From Siphonodentalium dalli (lineage: Eukaryota; Mollusca; Scaphopoda; Gadilida; Siphonodentaliidae), in contig CP136064.1 of the NCBI GenBank assembly GCA_032622095.1, positions 179,152,011-179,216,010 of the forward strand: a DNA stretch of 64,000 nt, written 5' to 3'. The notes beneath the pieces were generated by a model. The model had not been told where the DNA came from. It searched no databases and was given only the letters and a program-made list of their open reading frames with translations. Below, one piece after another: positions 44,024-56,052 of this stretch (the stretch's first letter is position 1; every line of letters begins with the position of its first letter). The position numbers and the translations under genes are program-made.

Positions 44024-47000
44024 TAGCTCAACTTTACTTTGTAAAGTTTGAGCTATTGCCATGGCTTTGTCGTCCGTCGTCCGTGTGTACGTGTGTGTGT
44101 GTGCGTGTGTACGTAAGGCGTCAACAATAGAGGCTACAGGTCGTACCTTTGATCGGATCATTATGAAATTTGTCATAGCTGTTGACATCAACATTTGTAC
44201 CGGAATGATTCATTTTGGGGTCATTCGGAAAAAAAAACATGGCCGCCAGCGGCCATCTTAGATTTCAAAATTCAATCCATTAGCACGGGCTACAGGCCGT
44301 ACTGTTCGTCTGATCGTCATGAAATTTGTCATGGATGTTAATATTGACATGTAGATGGGAACGAGTAATTTTGGGGTCATTCGGCCAAAAAACATGGCCG
44401 CCAGCAGCCATCTTCGATTTTACTCTTTGCATGACTAAATCCTTTAGCACGGGCTACAGGTCGTACCTTTAGTCAGATCATCATAAAATTTGTCATGGAT
44501 GTTAACAATGACATGTAGATGGGAATGAGTCATTTTTGGGTTATTCGGGCAAAAAACATGGCCGCCAGCAGCCATCTTGTATTTTACTCTTTGTATGACT
44601 AAATCCTTTAGCACGGGCTACAGGTCATACCTTTAGTCTGATAATCATGAAATTTGTCATGGCTGTTGAAATTGGAATGTAGATGGGAACGAGTCATTTT
44701 GGGGTCATTCGGACAAAAAACATGGCCGCCAGTGGCCATGTTTGTTTTCAAAATTCAATCCATTAGCACGGGCCACAGGTCGCACTGTTCGTCTGATCAT
44801 CATGAAATTTGTCATGGATGTTAATATTGACATGTAGATGGGAACGAGTTATTTTGGGGTCATTCGGCCCAAAAACATGGCCGCCAGCAGCCATCTTGGA
44901 TTTTACTCTTTGTATGACTAAATTCTTTAGCACGGGCTACAGGTCGTACCTTTAGTCTGATCATCATAAAATTTGTCATGGATGTTAACAATGACATGTA
45001 GATTGGAATAAGTCATTTTGGGGCCATTCGGCCAAAAAACATGGCCGCCAGCAGCCGTCTTGGATTTTACTCTTTGCATGACTAAATCCTTTAGCACGGG
45101 CTACAGGTCCTACTTTTAGTCTGATCATCATAAAATTTGTCAATAATGTTAATAATCACATGTAGATGGGAACGAGTCATTTTGGGGTCATTCGGCCAAA
45201 AAACATGGCCGCCAGCAGCCATCTTGGATTTTACTCTTTGTATGACTAAATCCTTTAGCACGGGCTACAGGTCGTACCTTTAGTCTGATCATCATAAAAT
45301 TTGTCATGGCTGTTGATATTGGAATGTAGATGGGAACGAGTCATTTTGGGGTCATTCGGACAAAAAACATGGCCGCCAGCGGCCATCTTGGATTTCAAAA
45401 TTTAATCCATTAGCACGGGCCACAGGTCGTACTGTTTGTCTGATCATCATGAAATTTGTCATGGATGATAATATTGACATGTAGATGGGAACGAGTAATT
45501 TTGGGGTCATTCGGCCAAAAAACATGGTCGCCAGCAGCCATCTTGGATTTTACTCTTTGTATGACTAAATCCTTTAGCACGGGCTACAGGTCGTACATTT
45601 AGTCTGATCATCATAAAATTTGTCATGGCTGTTGAAATTGGAATGTAGATGGGAACGAGTCATTTTGGGGTCATTCGGACAAAAAACATGGCCGCCAGCA
45701 GCCATCTTGCATTTAAAAATTTAATCCATTAGCACGGGCCACAGTTAGTACTGTTCGTCTGATCATCATGAAATTTGTCTTGGATGTTAATATTGACATG
45801 TAGATGGGAACGAGTACTTTTGGGGTCATTTGGCAGAAAAACATGGCCGCCAGCAGCCATCTTGGATTTCACTCTTTGTATGACTAAATCCGTTAGCACG
45901 GGCTACAGGTTGTATCTTTAGTCTGATCATCATAAAATTTGTCATGAATGTTAATAATGACATGTAGATGGGAACGAGTCATTTTGGGGTCATTCGGCCA
46001 AAAAACATGGCCGCCAGCAGCCATCTTGGATTTTAATCTTTGTATGACTAAATCCTTTAGCACGGGCTACAGGTCGTACCTTTAGTCTGATCATCATAAA
46101 AATTTTCATGGCTGTTGAAATTGGAATGTAAATGGGAACGAGTCATTTTGGGGTCATTCGGACAAAAAACATGGCCGCTAGCAGCCATCTTGGATTTAAA
46201 AATTTAATCCATTAGCACGGGCCACAGGTCGTACTGTTCGTCTGATCATCATGAAATTTGTCATGGATGTTAATATTGACATGTAGATGGGAACGAGTAA
46301 TTTTGGGTGTCATTTGGCCAAAAACATGGCTGCCAGCAGCCATCTTGGATTTTACTCTTTGTATGACTAAATTCTTTAGCACGGGCTACAGGTCGTACCT
46401 TTAGTCTGATCATCATAAAATTTGTCATGGTTCTTAACAATGACATGTAGATGGGAATGAGTAATTTTGGGGTCAATCGGCCAAAAAACATGGTCGCCAG
46501 CAGCCATCTTGGATTTTACTCTTTGTATGACTAAATCCTTTAGCACGGGCTACAGGTTGTACCTTTAGTCTGATCATCATAAAATTTGTCATGAATGTTA
46601 ATAATGACATGTAGATGGGAACGAGTCATTTTGGGGTCATTTGGCCAAAAAACATGGCCGCCAGCAGCCAACTTGGATTTTACTCTTTGTATGACTAAAT
46701 CCTTTACCACGGGCTACAGGTCGTACCTTTAGTCTGATTTCGGGGTCATTCGGACAAAAAACATGGCCGCCAGTGGCCATCTTGGATTTCAAAATTTAAT
46801 CCATTAGCACGGGCCACAGGTCGTACCTTTAGTCTGATCGTCATAAAATTTGTCATTGATGTTAACGATGACATGTAGTTGGGAACGACTCATTTTGGGG
46901 TCATTCGGCTGAAAACATGGCCGCCAGCAGCCATCTTGGATTTTACTTTTCTCTTCATGTCTATAAACTAGTATTAGACATTCAACTTTCCACATTCCTA

Positions 47001-47073
47001 ATCGCTCCATTGACTGTAATATATTAAATTATTCCCTTTCCAAGTTGAGCTACAGTGTCATTGACACTTTCAT
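44024..47073 (+). mobile_element. Helentron-like element, family A, expanded to ~18 core units
   Basis: It has the same start (TAGCTCAACTTTAC with its own inverted copy) and end (AAGTTGAGCT then the gtgtcattgacac hairpin) as the 0.8-kb copy at 32291. A GTCCGT/GTGTGT microsatellite (44070-44112) is followed by about 18 units of about 164 bp. Landmark gggc(t/c)acaggtcgta recurs from 44128 to 46815. Two unit types alternate irregularly: A with actctttg-atgactaaat, and B with attcaatccattagcacggg at about 44271, 44755, 45405, 45722, 46204 and 46798. Confidence 0.85.
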
Positions 47074-48229
47074 GTTAATGGTTGCGCTAATTTGATTGGC
47101 TGAATAGTATTGAAGCTTGGAAAACTGATTCTATATTTAACATAAAGAGGTCCATAATCTTACGTTAACCTCTTGTAGGCTTAATGTTAACGTGCTCCGT
47201 TTTCAAATAAAGAGAAAGGAACATCTTCAAATGATGTCGTCTTTATGTGATCATGATTTTGGGAGGTCAATTTATATTCATAAAATAATAACTCAACCCG
47301 GGTATGTCCAACATGCATTTGGTTTATTGGTTGAGCCAGCTGCATGTACCATAATCGTATTTTTCTAACTAATTTTATCATGTCTAATATAAGTTCACTA
47401 TGTGCTTATTCCAGAATCAAATAAGTCCAATATGCCAATGCCAATATTTAGGTCCAATATGAACCTACATTGTATTTGCATGAGGATATATTGAAGTAGC
47501 ATAATAAATACCTATATAAGAGTAGGATCTGTGTGCACTTCGAGTATATAGGGGCCGAAGGCACCTTTGTGCAGGGGCCACAATGGAGCCTGTTTCAGCT
47601 AGTATACTAATCAGTCAACATGTATCAGTGGCTCAATGTTGTTTTATACAACATGATGGACATGGGACAATCCAGGGATGATACAGTCTCGCTAAAAACT
47701 TCAAAGTGCGCATGCTATATGCTAAGGGGTCCAAAAGGGGCAATGATTTTCCCTGGATCATCTTAACTTGACCCGTGTCTAGCAATCGTGTAAAACAGCA
47801 TTGAGCCACAGGCGTATGTGTAGCAACGTGTGTGTCAACACCAGACTTGGCACGACCTGTGTTTGCCCCGATATATAAAACTGGCCTGATAATGGTCAAC
47901 TTTGATCTCCCTAAAATGCAAATAAGGAGAAGTTACTTCTAAATTTTAAACTTCTGGGCTGATTTCAGCCTTCTCACAAATTGCTATATCGTATGCAGCT
48001 TCAAACAAGCCATGTCCCATTGACCTTCATGAATAAGTCTGATTAAGTATGGTAATTAATACGGGTGTACCTGTAAATCCATCCAGACATTGATTTTTTA
48101 GATTTACTGTCATTTATCAGAGATAATGATCTTGAGGTGTTTGCAAATTAATCTGTAATGATTCAGGACACCTGAGAAAGTAAATATTATGTAGGCGGAC
48201 TCCAAGTCTGTAAATAGTGTGTCTGTCAT
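47074..48229. other. Intergenic with a ~220-bp imperfect hairpin
   Basis: At 47615-47835, atcagtggctcaatg, gttttatac and ccagggatgat face tgagccac, gtaaaac and ccctggatcat in inverted order. It is a decayed MITE. An 88-codon frame across it is a shadow of the hairpin. Otherwise no gene. Confidence 0.45.
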
Positions 48230-48595
48230 TTATGAGGTCCCAAGATGGTGAATTTAGTGATGCTAAAATTCACCTACTGGGGACCTCATCTGCTTAGGCC
48301 TCATCTTCTGGGAAGTATCTATAGTCTCAAATTAACCTTGTTTTTAATTATTTTTCTCTTTTGAATTTCTATATTCCCTAATTTTCAGAAGATAAAATGT
48401 AATAATCGAGGTGACTATCAAGGTAATCACCAACTTCAACTGGGGATCTTCAATCTGATCCTAGGTTTCCCATAGCAGTTGAGGCCTAAGCAGAGTGAGG
48501 TTCCCAGAAAGTGAATTTGGTGATGCTAGGCCACTATGCGTGATATCATCACTAAATTCACCCTGTGGGGGACCTCATTCTACAAATGACGTACA
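48230..48595. mobile_element. Two gaatgaggtccc MITEs
   Basis: A shortened palindrome at 48232-48292 and a full diverged one at 48492-48584. They are separated by the ttctgggaagtatctatagt spacer also found at 28.9-29.8 kb. Confidence 0.75.
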
Positions 48596-49340
48596 AACTA
48601 TTTGCAGGCTTGGCAGACTCATATAAATGAGTGGTGGTATTTGAACAGGTATACCAAAATGTTATGCAAATATACACAAGGACAAGCCTTGAAGGAAATA
48701 CCTTAGCAGATCAAGACTTAAATGACATTTATAAAGTCACTATATACATTTAGAGTCACGTTATCATCAAAATCTATGTCAAATTACATGCTATGGTTTT
48801 CCTAGAGGCTGATGGTATCTGTGGCCAGCGGGATTAACTGAGTTTAATTTGCTAAATGAGAACTTAACCTAATGACAAAAATCTCTTACATGATGAAAGC
48901 TAAATCCAGGTTATTCTGGCGATAAAAGCATAATTTAGTTAGTTAGATGGGTGGTATGATAAAATTTGTGTGGTAATTCATGTATTGACTTGCTAATTGT
49001 CAATAAAAGGGCTCTGTGGACCATTTATGAATATCATTTAACTATCACTTTATTATCAAGACATTATGAAAGTTGTGAAATTTGATTATGTAATAAATAA
49101 TACCACAAAATAAAACAAGTACACTTGAGTACATCATATATCTATTTTTCTTAGTATCGGTAAATTATGTCACTCTAAATGGCTGTTCAGAGCGTGCCTT
49201 TGCATGAACAAATTTGATGAGGTTGATGCTGCCCTAAACAATTCTTTTTCTCTTAAAATGTTTTCTGATACCATGGAAACCAGAATTTCAAGTTAAATCT
49301 CACCACAGCCGATCTGATCTTTTCAGGCCAAGCTATCGAA
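48596..49340. other. No gene recognised
   Basis: AT-rich, non-repetitive by eye. No frame or splice pattern worth calling. Confidence 0.3.
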
Positions 49341-50093
49341 TTTGAAAATTTGTTCGATGAAATACATGGCCGCTGGCAGCCATCTTGGATTTTACTCTTT
49401 GCATGACTAAATCCTTTGGCAAACCCTACAGTCCACATACCTCATCCGATCAGCACCAAACTTCATATGGATTTTCGGGGTGACCTCTAGATATGAGCCA
49501 TCACATTTTTCAAAAACATGGCTGCCAGTGGTCATCTTGAATTTTACTCTTTGTATGACTAAATCCTTTGGCACACCCTGCAGGCCACCTCCCTCATTCA
49601 TTAAAAAACATGGCTGCCAGCAGCCATCATGGGTTTCAAATAGAATACATCAGCACACCCGGCAGCCCACATTTATTGGAGAATTGTTTTGAAAATTTAT
49701 TGGCATGTTTATGATTTCCTCTAGATGGGAGCTATCATATTTGAACAATATTTGATGACAAACATGTCGCTGGCAGTCGTCTTGGATTTTACTCTTTGCA
49801 TGACTAAATCCTTCGGCACACCTCCAGACCACATCCCTCATCCGAACGTCACCAAACTTCATATTGATCTTCGGGGTGACTACTAGAAGGGAGCTATCAA
49901 ATTGTTTTGAATTTAATTGGAAAACAATGCCGGCCATGTTCTAATTTACATTATATATATCTCTTCATGTTGACATCTAGTATTATTGTACTTAGACATT
50001 TCAACTTTCCACATTCCTAGTCACTCCATTGACTGTTAACACATGAAATTATTGCCCCTCCAAGTTGAGCTACAGTGTCATTGACACTTTCAT
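49341..50093 (+). mobile_element. Helentron-like element, family A, 3' portion
   Basis: Core units with gcatgactaaatccttt(g)g and caaacttcatatgga-ttcg, then ggtgacct, are followed by the family end AAGTTGAGCT and the gtgtcattgacac hairpin. The 5' start is missing. The core subtype matches the reversed copy at 39.6-40.3 kb rather than the long array at 44-47 kb. Confidence 0.75.
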
Positions 50094-50636
50094 TTTAAAG
50101 TATCTGCGATGAGTGACTGAGAGAGCTCATTAGTCCAATATATAGATTCTGTTATCTTTGGAAAATAGAGAATACGAGTGTCAAAATTTAGAGAAAATTA
50201 TGACATAGTCTATGTTCCTGGCACCACACTGCCAACTTTTAATTAACCACACAATTAAGACTCGTGGGGATGCCCACATTCATATCTAATTTTTGTAATA
50301 ATTGGCAGTAAAATGTTTTATCCCTGGCATTCTGGTGCCCTCCTGTCACCAATTCCTGGCCCTAAGACGAAGTCTAAGTCCACCCCATTAGATTTCATGT
50401 ACAGATGATGATTATATAAGTTTGGTGAAAAACGCCAACACAATTTTGTACTTTTGGTACCTTTCCCCTCCACATCACCATCTCTAATAGGGCAACTTTG
50501 GTTTCTTTAAACCACATCATTATATTCCTTGTATCATGGAGACTATATATAACTTTGGTGGAAGTCGTTGACTAAACCATTCTTATCAATGGAAGTGGCC
50601 CTGCCCCCATCCTTAACTCAAACGGCACCAAACTGC

Positions 50637-50803
50637 AGTAATGCCCTAAATAATCAACTCCTTAACCACAGCAAAATTAAGGGTAATATTTCAGGATTTA
50701 GTCTCACTCAGTGACTTTCTGATGAATGGCAACAAGCCATATTTCCGACTAAAACCTGAAAAATTACCCATAATTCTGCTGATTATTTAGGGTATTACTG
50801 TAC
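50637..50803. mobile_element. ccacagca-aattatgggta MITE in duplication copy 1
   Basis: A full palindrome, except that the right arm lacks gtggttaaggagct relative to the copy at 60541-60719. The missing bases are bounded by GCTG repeats. Confidence 0.85.
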
Positions 50804-50917
50804 ATTATTAGATTCCTCAGATCATGGAGAATAATATGTATATCAATTTTGTTGAAATAGGTACTAAAAATATAGATGTAGAAGATTAAACCATACCACT
50901 GCAAGCAAAAACCAACA

Positions 50918-50934
50918 CCCCCCCCCCCCCCCCC
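50918..50934 (+). repeat. C17 homopolymer
   Basis: A run of 17 C; the duplicate at 60836-60862 has 27. The run precedes the family C element by about 70 bases in both copies. Confidence 0.95.
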
Positions 50935-51006
50935 TGGCAAAATTGCCTAGATACACAAATCAGTTAACCTTCCCTTTCCATGTCAGAAACACTAATCTTC
51001 TTTTAT

Positions 51007-52459
51007 TGTCCCCCGAAATTTTCGGAGGACTATTGTAATCAGCCGTGTCTGTCCGTCCGTCCGGAGTTATAACTCCAGTAATGATCATCTGATTTGATTG
51101 AAACTTGGTATGTAGGTGTCTCAACCAAGAAAACAGGTGCTCTGCAATTCTGGGTTTGATCCGATGTTCTTTTATGGAATTATTTCCCTTTTTTCAACAT
51201 TTTGTTTCTTAGAAAATTTCTCACTTTTTCGGTTTCCGGATGATATCTCAAGTTTGGATTAATTGCAAATACTGTTTTAATGTGGATCAGTCATATCAAG
51301 ATACAGGTTGAGTTCAAATTTGATCCGATGATTTTTCCTAGAGTTATGGACTTTTTTCTTCTTTTTTCTTTGGTTTCCGGATGATAACTCAAGTTTGGAC
51401 TGTTCAATTGAAAATTATGTTTTTTTGTGGGTCGTCCATATCAAAATACAGGTCAAGTTCGAATTTGAGTTTGATCCAATGATATTTCCCAGAGTTATGG
51501 GCGTTTTGACTTTGAATTTAAAAAAAAATAATTTTCGGAGGACTATTGTAATCAGCCGCATCCGTCTGTCTGTCCGGAGTTATAACTCTAGTAGTGATCA
51601 TCCGATTTGATTGAAACTTGGTATGTAGGTGTCTCAACCAAGAACACAGGTGCTCTGCAATTATGGGTTTGATCCGATGTTCTTTTATGGAGTTATTTCC
51701 CCTTTTCAACTTTTTTTTTTACTTAGAAAATTTCTCACTTTTTCAGTTTCCGGATGATATCTCAAGTTTGGATCCTTTAATTGCAAGTACGGTTTTTATG
51801 TGGATCAGTCATATCAAGATACAGATTGATTTCGAATTTGAGTTTGATCCGATGATTTTTCCTAGAGTTATGGACTTTTTTCGACTTAGAAAGTTATATT
51901 TTTCTTTGGTTTCCGGATGATAACTCAAGTTTGGACTATTCAATTGAAAATTCCGTTTTTTTGTGAGTCATTGATATCAAAATACAGGTCATGTTCGAAT
52001 TTGAGTTTGATCTGATGATTTTTCTCAGAGTTATGGGCTTTTCGACTTAGAAAATTCATTTTTTTTTTTTTTTTTTTGGTTTCCGGATGATAACTCAAGT
52101 TTGGATTGTTTAATTGGAAATTCTGTTTTTTTTGTGGGTCATTCATATCAATATACAGGTCAAGTTCGAATTTTAGTTTGATCCAATGATTTATCCCAGA
52201 GTTATGGGCCTTTCGACTTTGAATTTTGAATTTTTTTATTTTCTGTATGAGGTGTTATCAACTCCTCCTACAGTTTTGATCGTAGATATTTGAAACTTAA
52301 GAGTATTGTTACCCACATATTGGAGATGTCCAACATGTATATAGATGACAGATTTTTTTTTTTTTACAGAGTTATTAACCCTTTTCGACTTGGAAAATTT
52401 CAACATTTTTTTAATTTCTTTAACAAAGCGGCATCGACTTGCCACGTTTTCGGGGGACA
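51007..52459 (+). mobile_element. Helentron-like element, family C (TGTCCCCCGAAA ends)
   Basis: TGTCCCCCGAAA at the left end and TTTCGGGGGACA at the right end are a perfect 12-bp inverted pair. The left end continues as a small palindrome (cccgaaattttcgg), then gtctgtccgtccgtccg. The tandem core has landmarks ggtttccggatgat at about 51231, 51372, 51747, 51909 and 52078, and tttgatccgatg and gagttatgg in each unit, spaced roughly 140-190 bp. A second copy of the cggaggactattgtaatcag start sits inside at 51535, so the element is partly duplicated internally. Frames here follow the repeat. Confidence 0.8.
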
Positions 52460-53069
52460 CTGTGGTCGGCAGACCTTTTATTGGGATTGAGAACCAGGTT
52501 TGTCATTGCTGAACAGTTGTGACGGCATAATGTGCTATGCACTTTACCATTTGGTGCACCAGGGTCGGTTGATAAATCAAGCTGGAATGCTTTAAAATAA
52601 TTTAATACAAATATAAATTGATCATAATTGCATTAGGGAATGTGAGCACAAAACACAATTTCATTCCGGGGGGGGGGGGGGGGGGGGGGGGGGGAATGTC
52701 TCAGTAAAACATAGCACTATATTTTTCAGTAAACAAGTAAATAAATGCATCTTTAATTGTTCATCATGTTAAGTGCCTACTTTTTTTATTGAATAACCAG
52801 ATAACATTATACACAACATATTCCATGTTAAATACCATTTGGAAGAGTAACCAAAATATATATATTCCACCAGAATACGGAACAGCTGTGGCCTATGAGG
52901 GGTCCACCGAGTGAAAGAGATTCTGAGATTCATTCCAATACTTCCCCCATTGTCAACCCAGAATACATCAGAATTCAAACTAAGAGATAGATTATTCCCC
53001 TTCCATTGAGAATAGTAGACTTTACAGTACAGTCCAGATCAAAACAAGAGATGGACTGTCGTTCGGTGC
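52460..53069. other. Linker with a G27 homopolymer; no gene
   Basis: A run of 27 G lies at 52668-52694. From 52790 there is the left side of an inverted repeat whose other side is at 53990-54055 (caaatggtatttaa and tatgttgt in inverted order). The family D element therefore lies inside that larger inverted pair. Confidence 0.6.
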
Positions 53070-53905
53070 ATACCCCCTTGTGGCATGCCGCCTAGTGTGG
53101 GCATATCTATAACTTATGACTGCTATACTCAGATGGACCCAAAAATCAGCATTTTCATATAAACAAAGATGAATAACTATAGAACGAAAAACAAAAACAA
53201 AACAGTTGAATGTGCCATTAAATGTCCTCATAGTGGTGAACATCCATAAAAAAATTCATTGAGATCCGAGCATTACTGTTCAAGTTATGAGCTGAACAGA
53301 CATCAGAAGGACCAAACAGCCAACATTTCCAGATAAACAAAGATGAATAACTCTAGAATGGAAAGGCAGAACAGAACAATGGAACACTCTATTGAATGTC
53401 ATCATAGTAGTGAACATCTATACCAAATTTAATTGAGATCCCAGTACAACTGTTGAATTTAAAACATGAACAGACACCAGACGGACCAAAAAGCCAACAT
53501 TTCCAGATAAACAAAGATGTATAACTCTAGAATGGAAAATCTGAAAACGATGGAACCCTCTTTTTAATGTCCTCATAGTAGTGAACATCCATACCAAATT
53601 TCATTGAGATCCCAGCACAACTTTTGAAGTTACGACATGAACAGACACCAAACGGACCAAAAAGCCAATATTTCCAGATAAACAAAGATGAATAACTCTA
53701 GAATGGAGAATCCGAAAGAAATGATGGAACCCTCTATTTATTGTCCTCATAGTAGTGAACATCCATACCTAATTTCATTGGGATCTGAGCACTACTGTTC
53801 AAGTTATGACATGAACAGACATCGGACGTACGCACGCACGCACAAACGCTTGCACGCACGCACGGACAGGTGCAAAACAGTATACTTTAAAAAAAAAGGG
53901 GGTAT
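53070..53905 (-). mobile_element. Helentron-like element, family D, reverse orientation
   Basis: ATACCCCCTT on the left and AAGGGGGTAT on the right are a perfect 10-bp inverted pair. Read on the minus strand, a gtgcgtgcgtgc-type microsatellite (about 53826-53872 on plus) is followed by four core units of about 174 bp. Units are marked on plus by tttccagataaacaaagatg at 53152 (diverged), 53325, 53501 and 53671, with gtgaacatccataccaaatt and acatgaacagacaccagac. Confidence 0.8.
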
Positions 53906-54130
53906 AATTAAGCACAGAACACACCTCGGTACCTCTACAAAAACATGTTCCCAATTTATTCGACCGAATCAGTTGATAATACAATGTTTTGGTGCTTCCT
54001 CTTTCAAATGGTATTTAATAATATGGAGTATGTTGTATATATAATGTGATCTGGTGATTCGAAAATTAAGTGGGCCTTTAAGGGTCAGGGGACCTCAACT
54101 GGAAACAAATTTCTGTCTATTAAAAATTTA
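53906..54130. repeat. Right outer inverted repeat and shared terminus
   Basis: Contains the inverted counterpart of 52790-52860, then ttcgaaaattaagtgggcct, which also occurs near 1187. Confidence 0.6.
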
Positions 54131-54345
54131 CAGCAATGCCCTAAATAATCGACTCCTTAACCAGAGAGGAATTATGGGTAACTTTTCAGGATTTAGTCTG
54201 AAATATGGCTTGTTGCCATTCATCGGAAAGCTCTCACTGAGAGCTTTCCAATGAATGGCAACAAGCCATATTTCCAACTAAATCCTGAAAAATTACCCAT
54301 AATTCTGCTGTGGTTAAGGAGTCGATTATTTAGGGCATTACTGTA
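54131..54345. mobile_element. ccacagcagaattatgggta MITE, complete
   Basis: A full palindrome from cagcaatgccctaaataatc to its complement, with the centre gagagcttt(c)c(g/a)atgaatgg. Confidence 0.9.
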
Positions 54346-55165
54346 CAACTAACAGCACACAATGCCATGCAGAAACATTGTAGGTGTGAAATGTATAATG
54401 ACAAACAAGATATTTGCCTTGAAAATGAGACTTCAAAATTTCTTGTTTCCTGATTCACTGTAAACATGTGCACAGAATACATTTTCATGTAATTATAAAA
54501 TTTGCTATTATTTCACAATTTATTACCCAATCAGCCAGATTCAGCAAATGAAAGTGGTGATATGGTACGTGAATCTCAAAAAATATTTTTGCTACGAATA
54601 AAAATTATATACATGTGTATTTTGTATCAAATAATTTCTCATGGTTAACATGAGCTTCTGGTCAGATCAAATAAGGTACCCTGATCCCTTTTATTCAATG
54701 TACTGGAAGATGTAATGTACATAATATTAACTGGGCATTTGGATGGGAGTGTTGTGTATGATGCATCATGGTGCATATAATTAAAAATGAGCGAATTCAA
54801 AACTAAGTGAAAAATAATACTGCGCGAATTCAAATACGAGTAAGTTATACTAATATAACTCCTCTAAACCAGTAAATATGTTCTGCTAAAAAGTTTGACT
54901 GGATAAGGTTCAGTTTTAACTGAACATCCCTGAATCAATGGGAATCAAGTACAGGATTCACGCCGTCATTGGCTAATGGCCAAATTTTTTTTTACCCCAA
55001 AATCGGAAATATAATTAAAAAACACAAATTGATTCTGAAAAAAAACAGGAGCGACATGAGAATCAAATTTATAGTATGATCATCTGCTAATTGATTAGGC
55101 GATACAGCTTAATGGGTACCAAAAGGCACTCATACCATGCACTATCAAACAATGGGCCACCAAAT
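54346..55165. other. AT-rich, no gene recognised
   Basis: No frame above 65 codons and no recognised repeat. Confidence 0.35.
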
Positions 55166-55315
55166 GCAATAAATACACAGATGTGTAAATGGGTTTGTCG
55201 ATACGACACGAGTGCTGTCGCTTGCGCCTCGAGTTCTATTCTTCCGTGACAGCACGAGTGTCGTATCGACAAACCCATTAACACATCGTGTCGTTCTGTG
55301 TTTATTACACACTTC
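55166..55315. mobile_element. ~150-bp palindromic MITE, gtttgtcgatacgacacgag type
   Basis: gggtttgtcgatacgacac and its complement face each other across a short ttgcgcctcgagttc centre, extended by aatacacaga..tgtgtt ends. It is CpG-rich compared with its flanks. Confidence 0.85.
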
Positions 55316-56052
55316 GCGTCCTAGAATCCGTGCATTAAAAATACAGACTTAGAAGGTTTATTTAGGCACATAGAGGGCGTGTTTTGTCATGTGTGATGAT
55401 GCTTTTATTTTATAGTTCCGGTTTCATAGTTGAGGCGAACGTCATGTACGTCAACGAGATGTGTATGGAACGTACGTTCCATACATATTTGTAAATATGG
55501 AACAGCAATAACACTGTACTTCTGGGAACAAGCGTCTAATAAAACAATAATGAGGATTAAGACTAATGAATCCTTTGTCTGTCATAAGGCTGAATGGTAG
55601 ATGGTGGGTAGTAGCATATTTGGAAGTAACAACAGTGGGATTAAAGAACTCCAGACATGGTATTTGAAGGTATGGACATAACTATATAGAATGTTAGATG
55701 TTAAATAAAATAAAAATATTCAATAATTATGAGACCATAAAATGAGGATTTAATTTGGCCAAAATGTTGGACAAAAGATTTTTCGGCACAGCGTGAACAC
55801 TGATCAAGTAACTACTCATCAGTGAGTATTCAGTTATCAAAGTGTTAATAGGGAAACTAAAACTTTTCTGAGACATGGAAGATATTATTTTATGAGAAAT
55901 TCAGATCTGCTCATGGTGAATGTGTGATTAATATGAATTAGTCTCAGATTTTTCCATTTTTAATGGTATTCTCATCATCTGTTATATAGTTATTTACATT
56001 TTGGTTTATACATGTTATTATTACCATTTTACAAGGTGTACCCTGGAGTATT
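55316..56052. other. No gene recognised
   Basis: A cgtacgttcc palindrome near 55470 is the only notable short feature. Confidence 0.35.

Larger units (their letters stand above)
50094..53905. repeat. Segmental duplication, copy 1 (3' block)
   Basis: The block from aaagtatctgcgatgag onward is nearly identical to 60001-64000, with an offset of 9906 bases at the start. Differences by eye are few substitutions, homopolymer lengths, one 14-bp deletion near 50770 and tandem unit number near 53.3-53.9 kb. It contains a palindromic MITE and two Helentron-like elements listed separately. Confidence 0.95.

Noticed and set aside
44024-47073. Regular direct repeats as a CRISPR array
   Set aside because: Whole 164-bp units repeat without short constant repeats and variable spacers, and the genome is eukaryotic. 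It is a transposon core array.
51395-52490. Several 60-100-codon frames in the 51-52 kb region and their twins at 61-62 kb
   Set aside because: They track the tandem core of the family C element, change frame at unit boundaries and are duplicated only because the block is duplicated.
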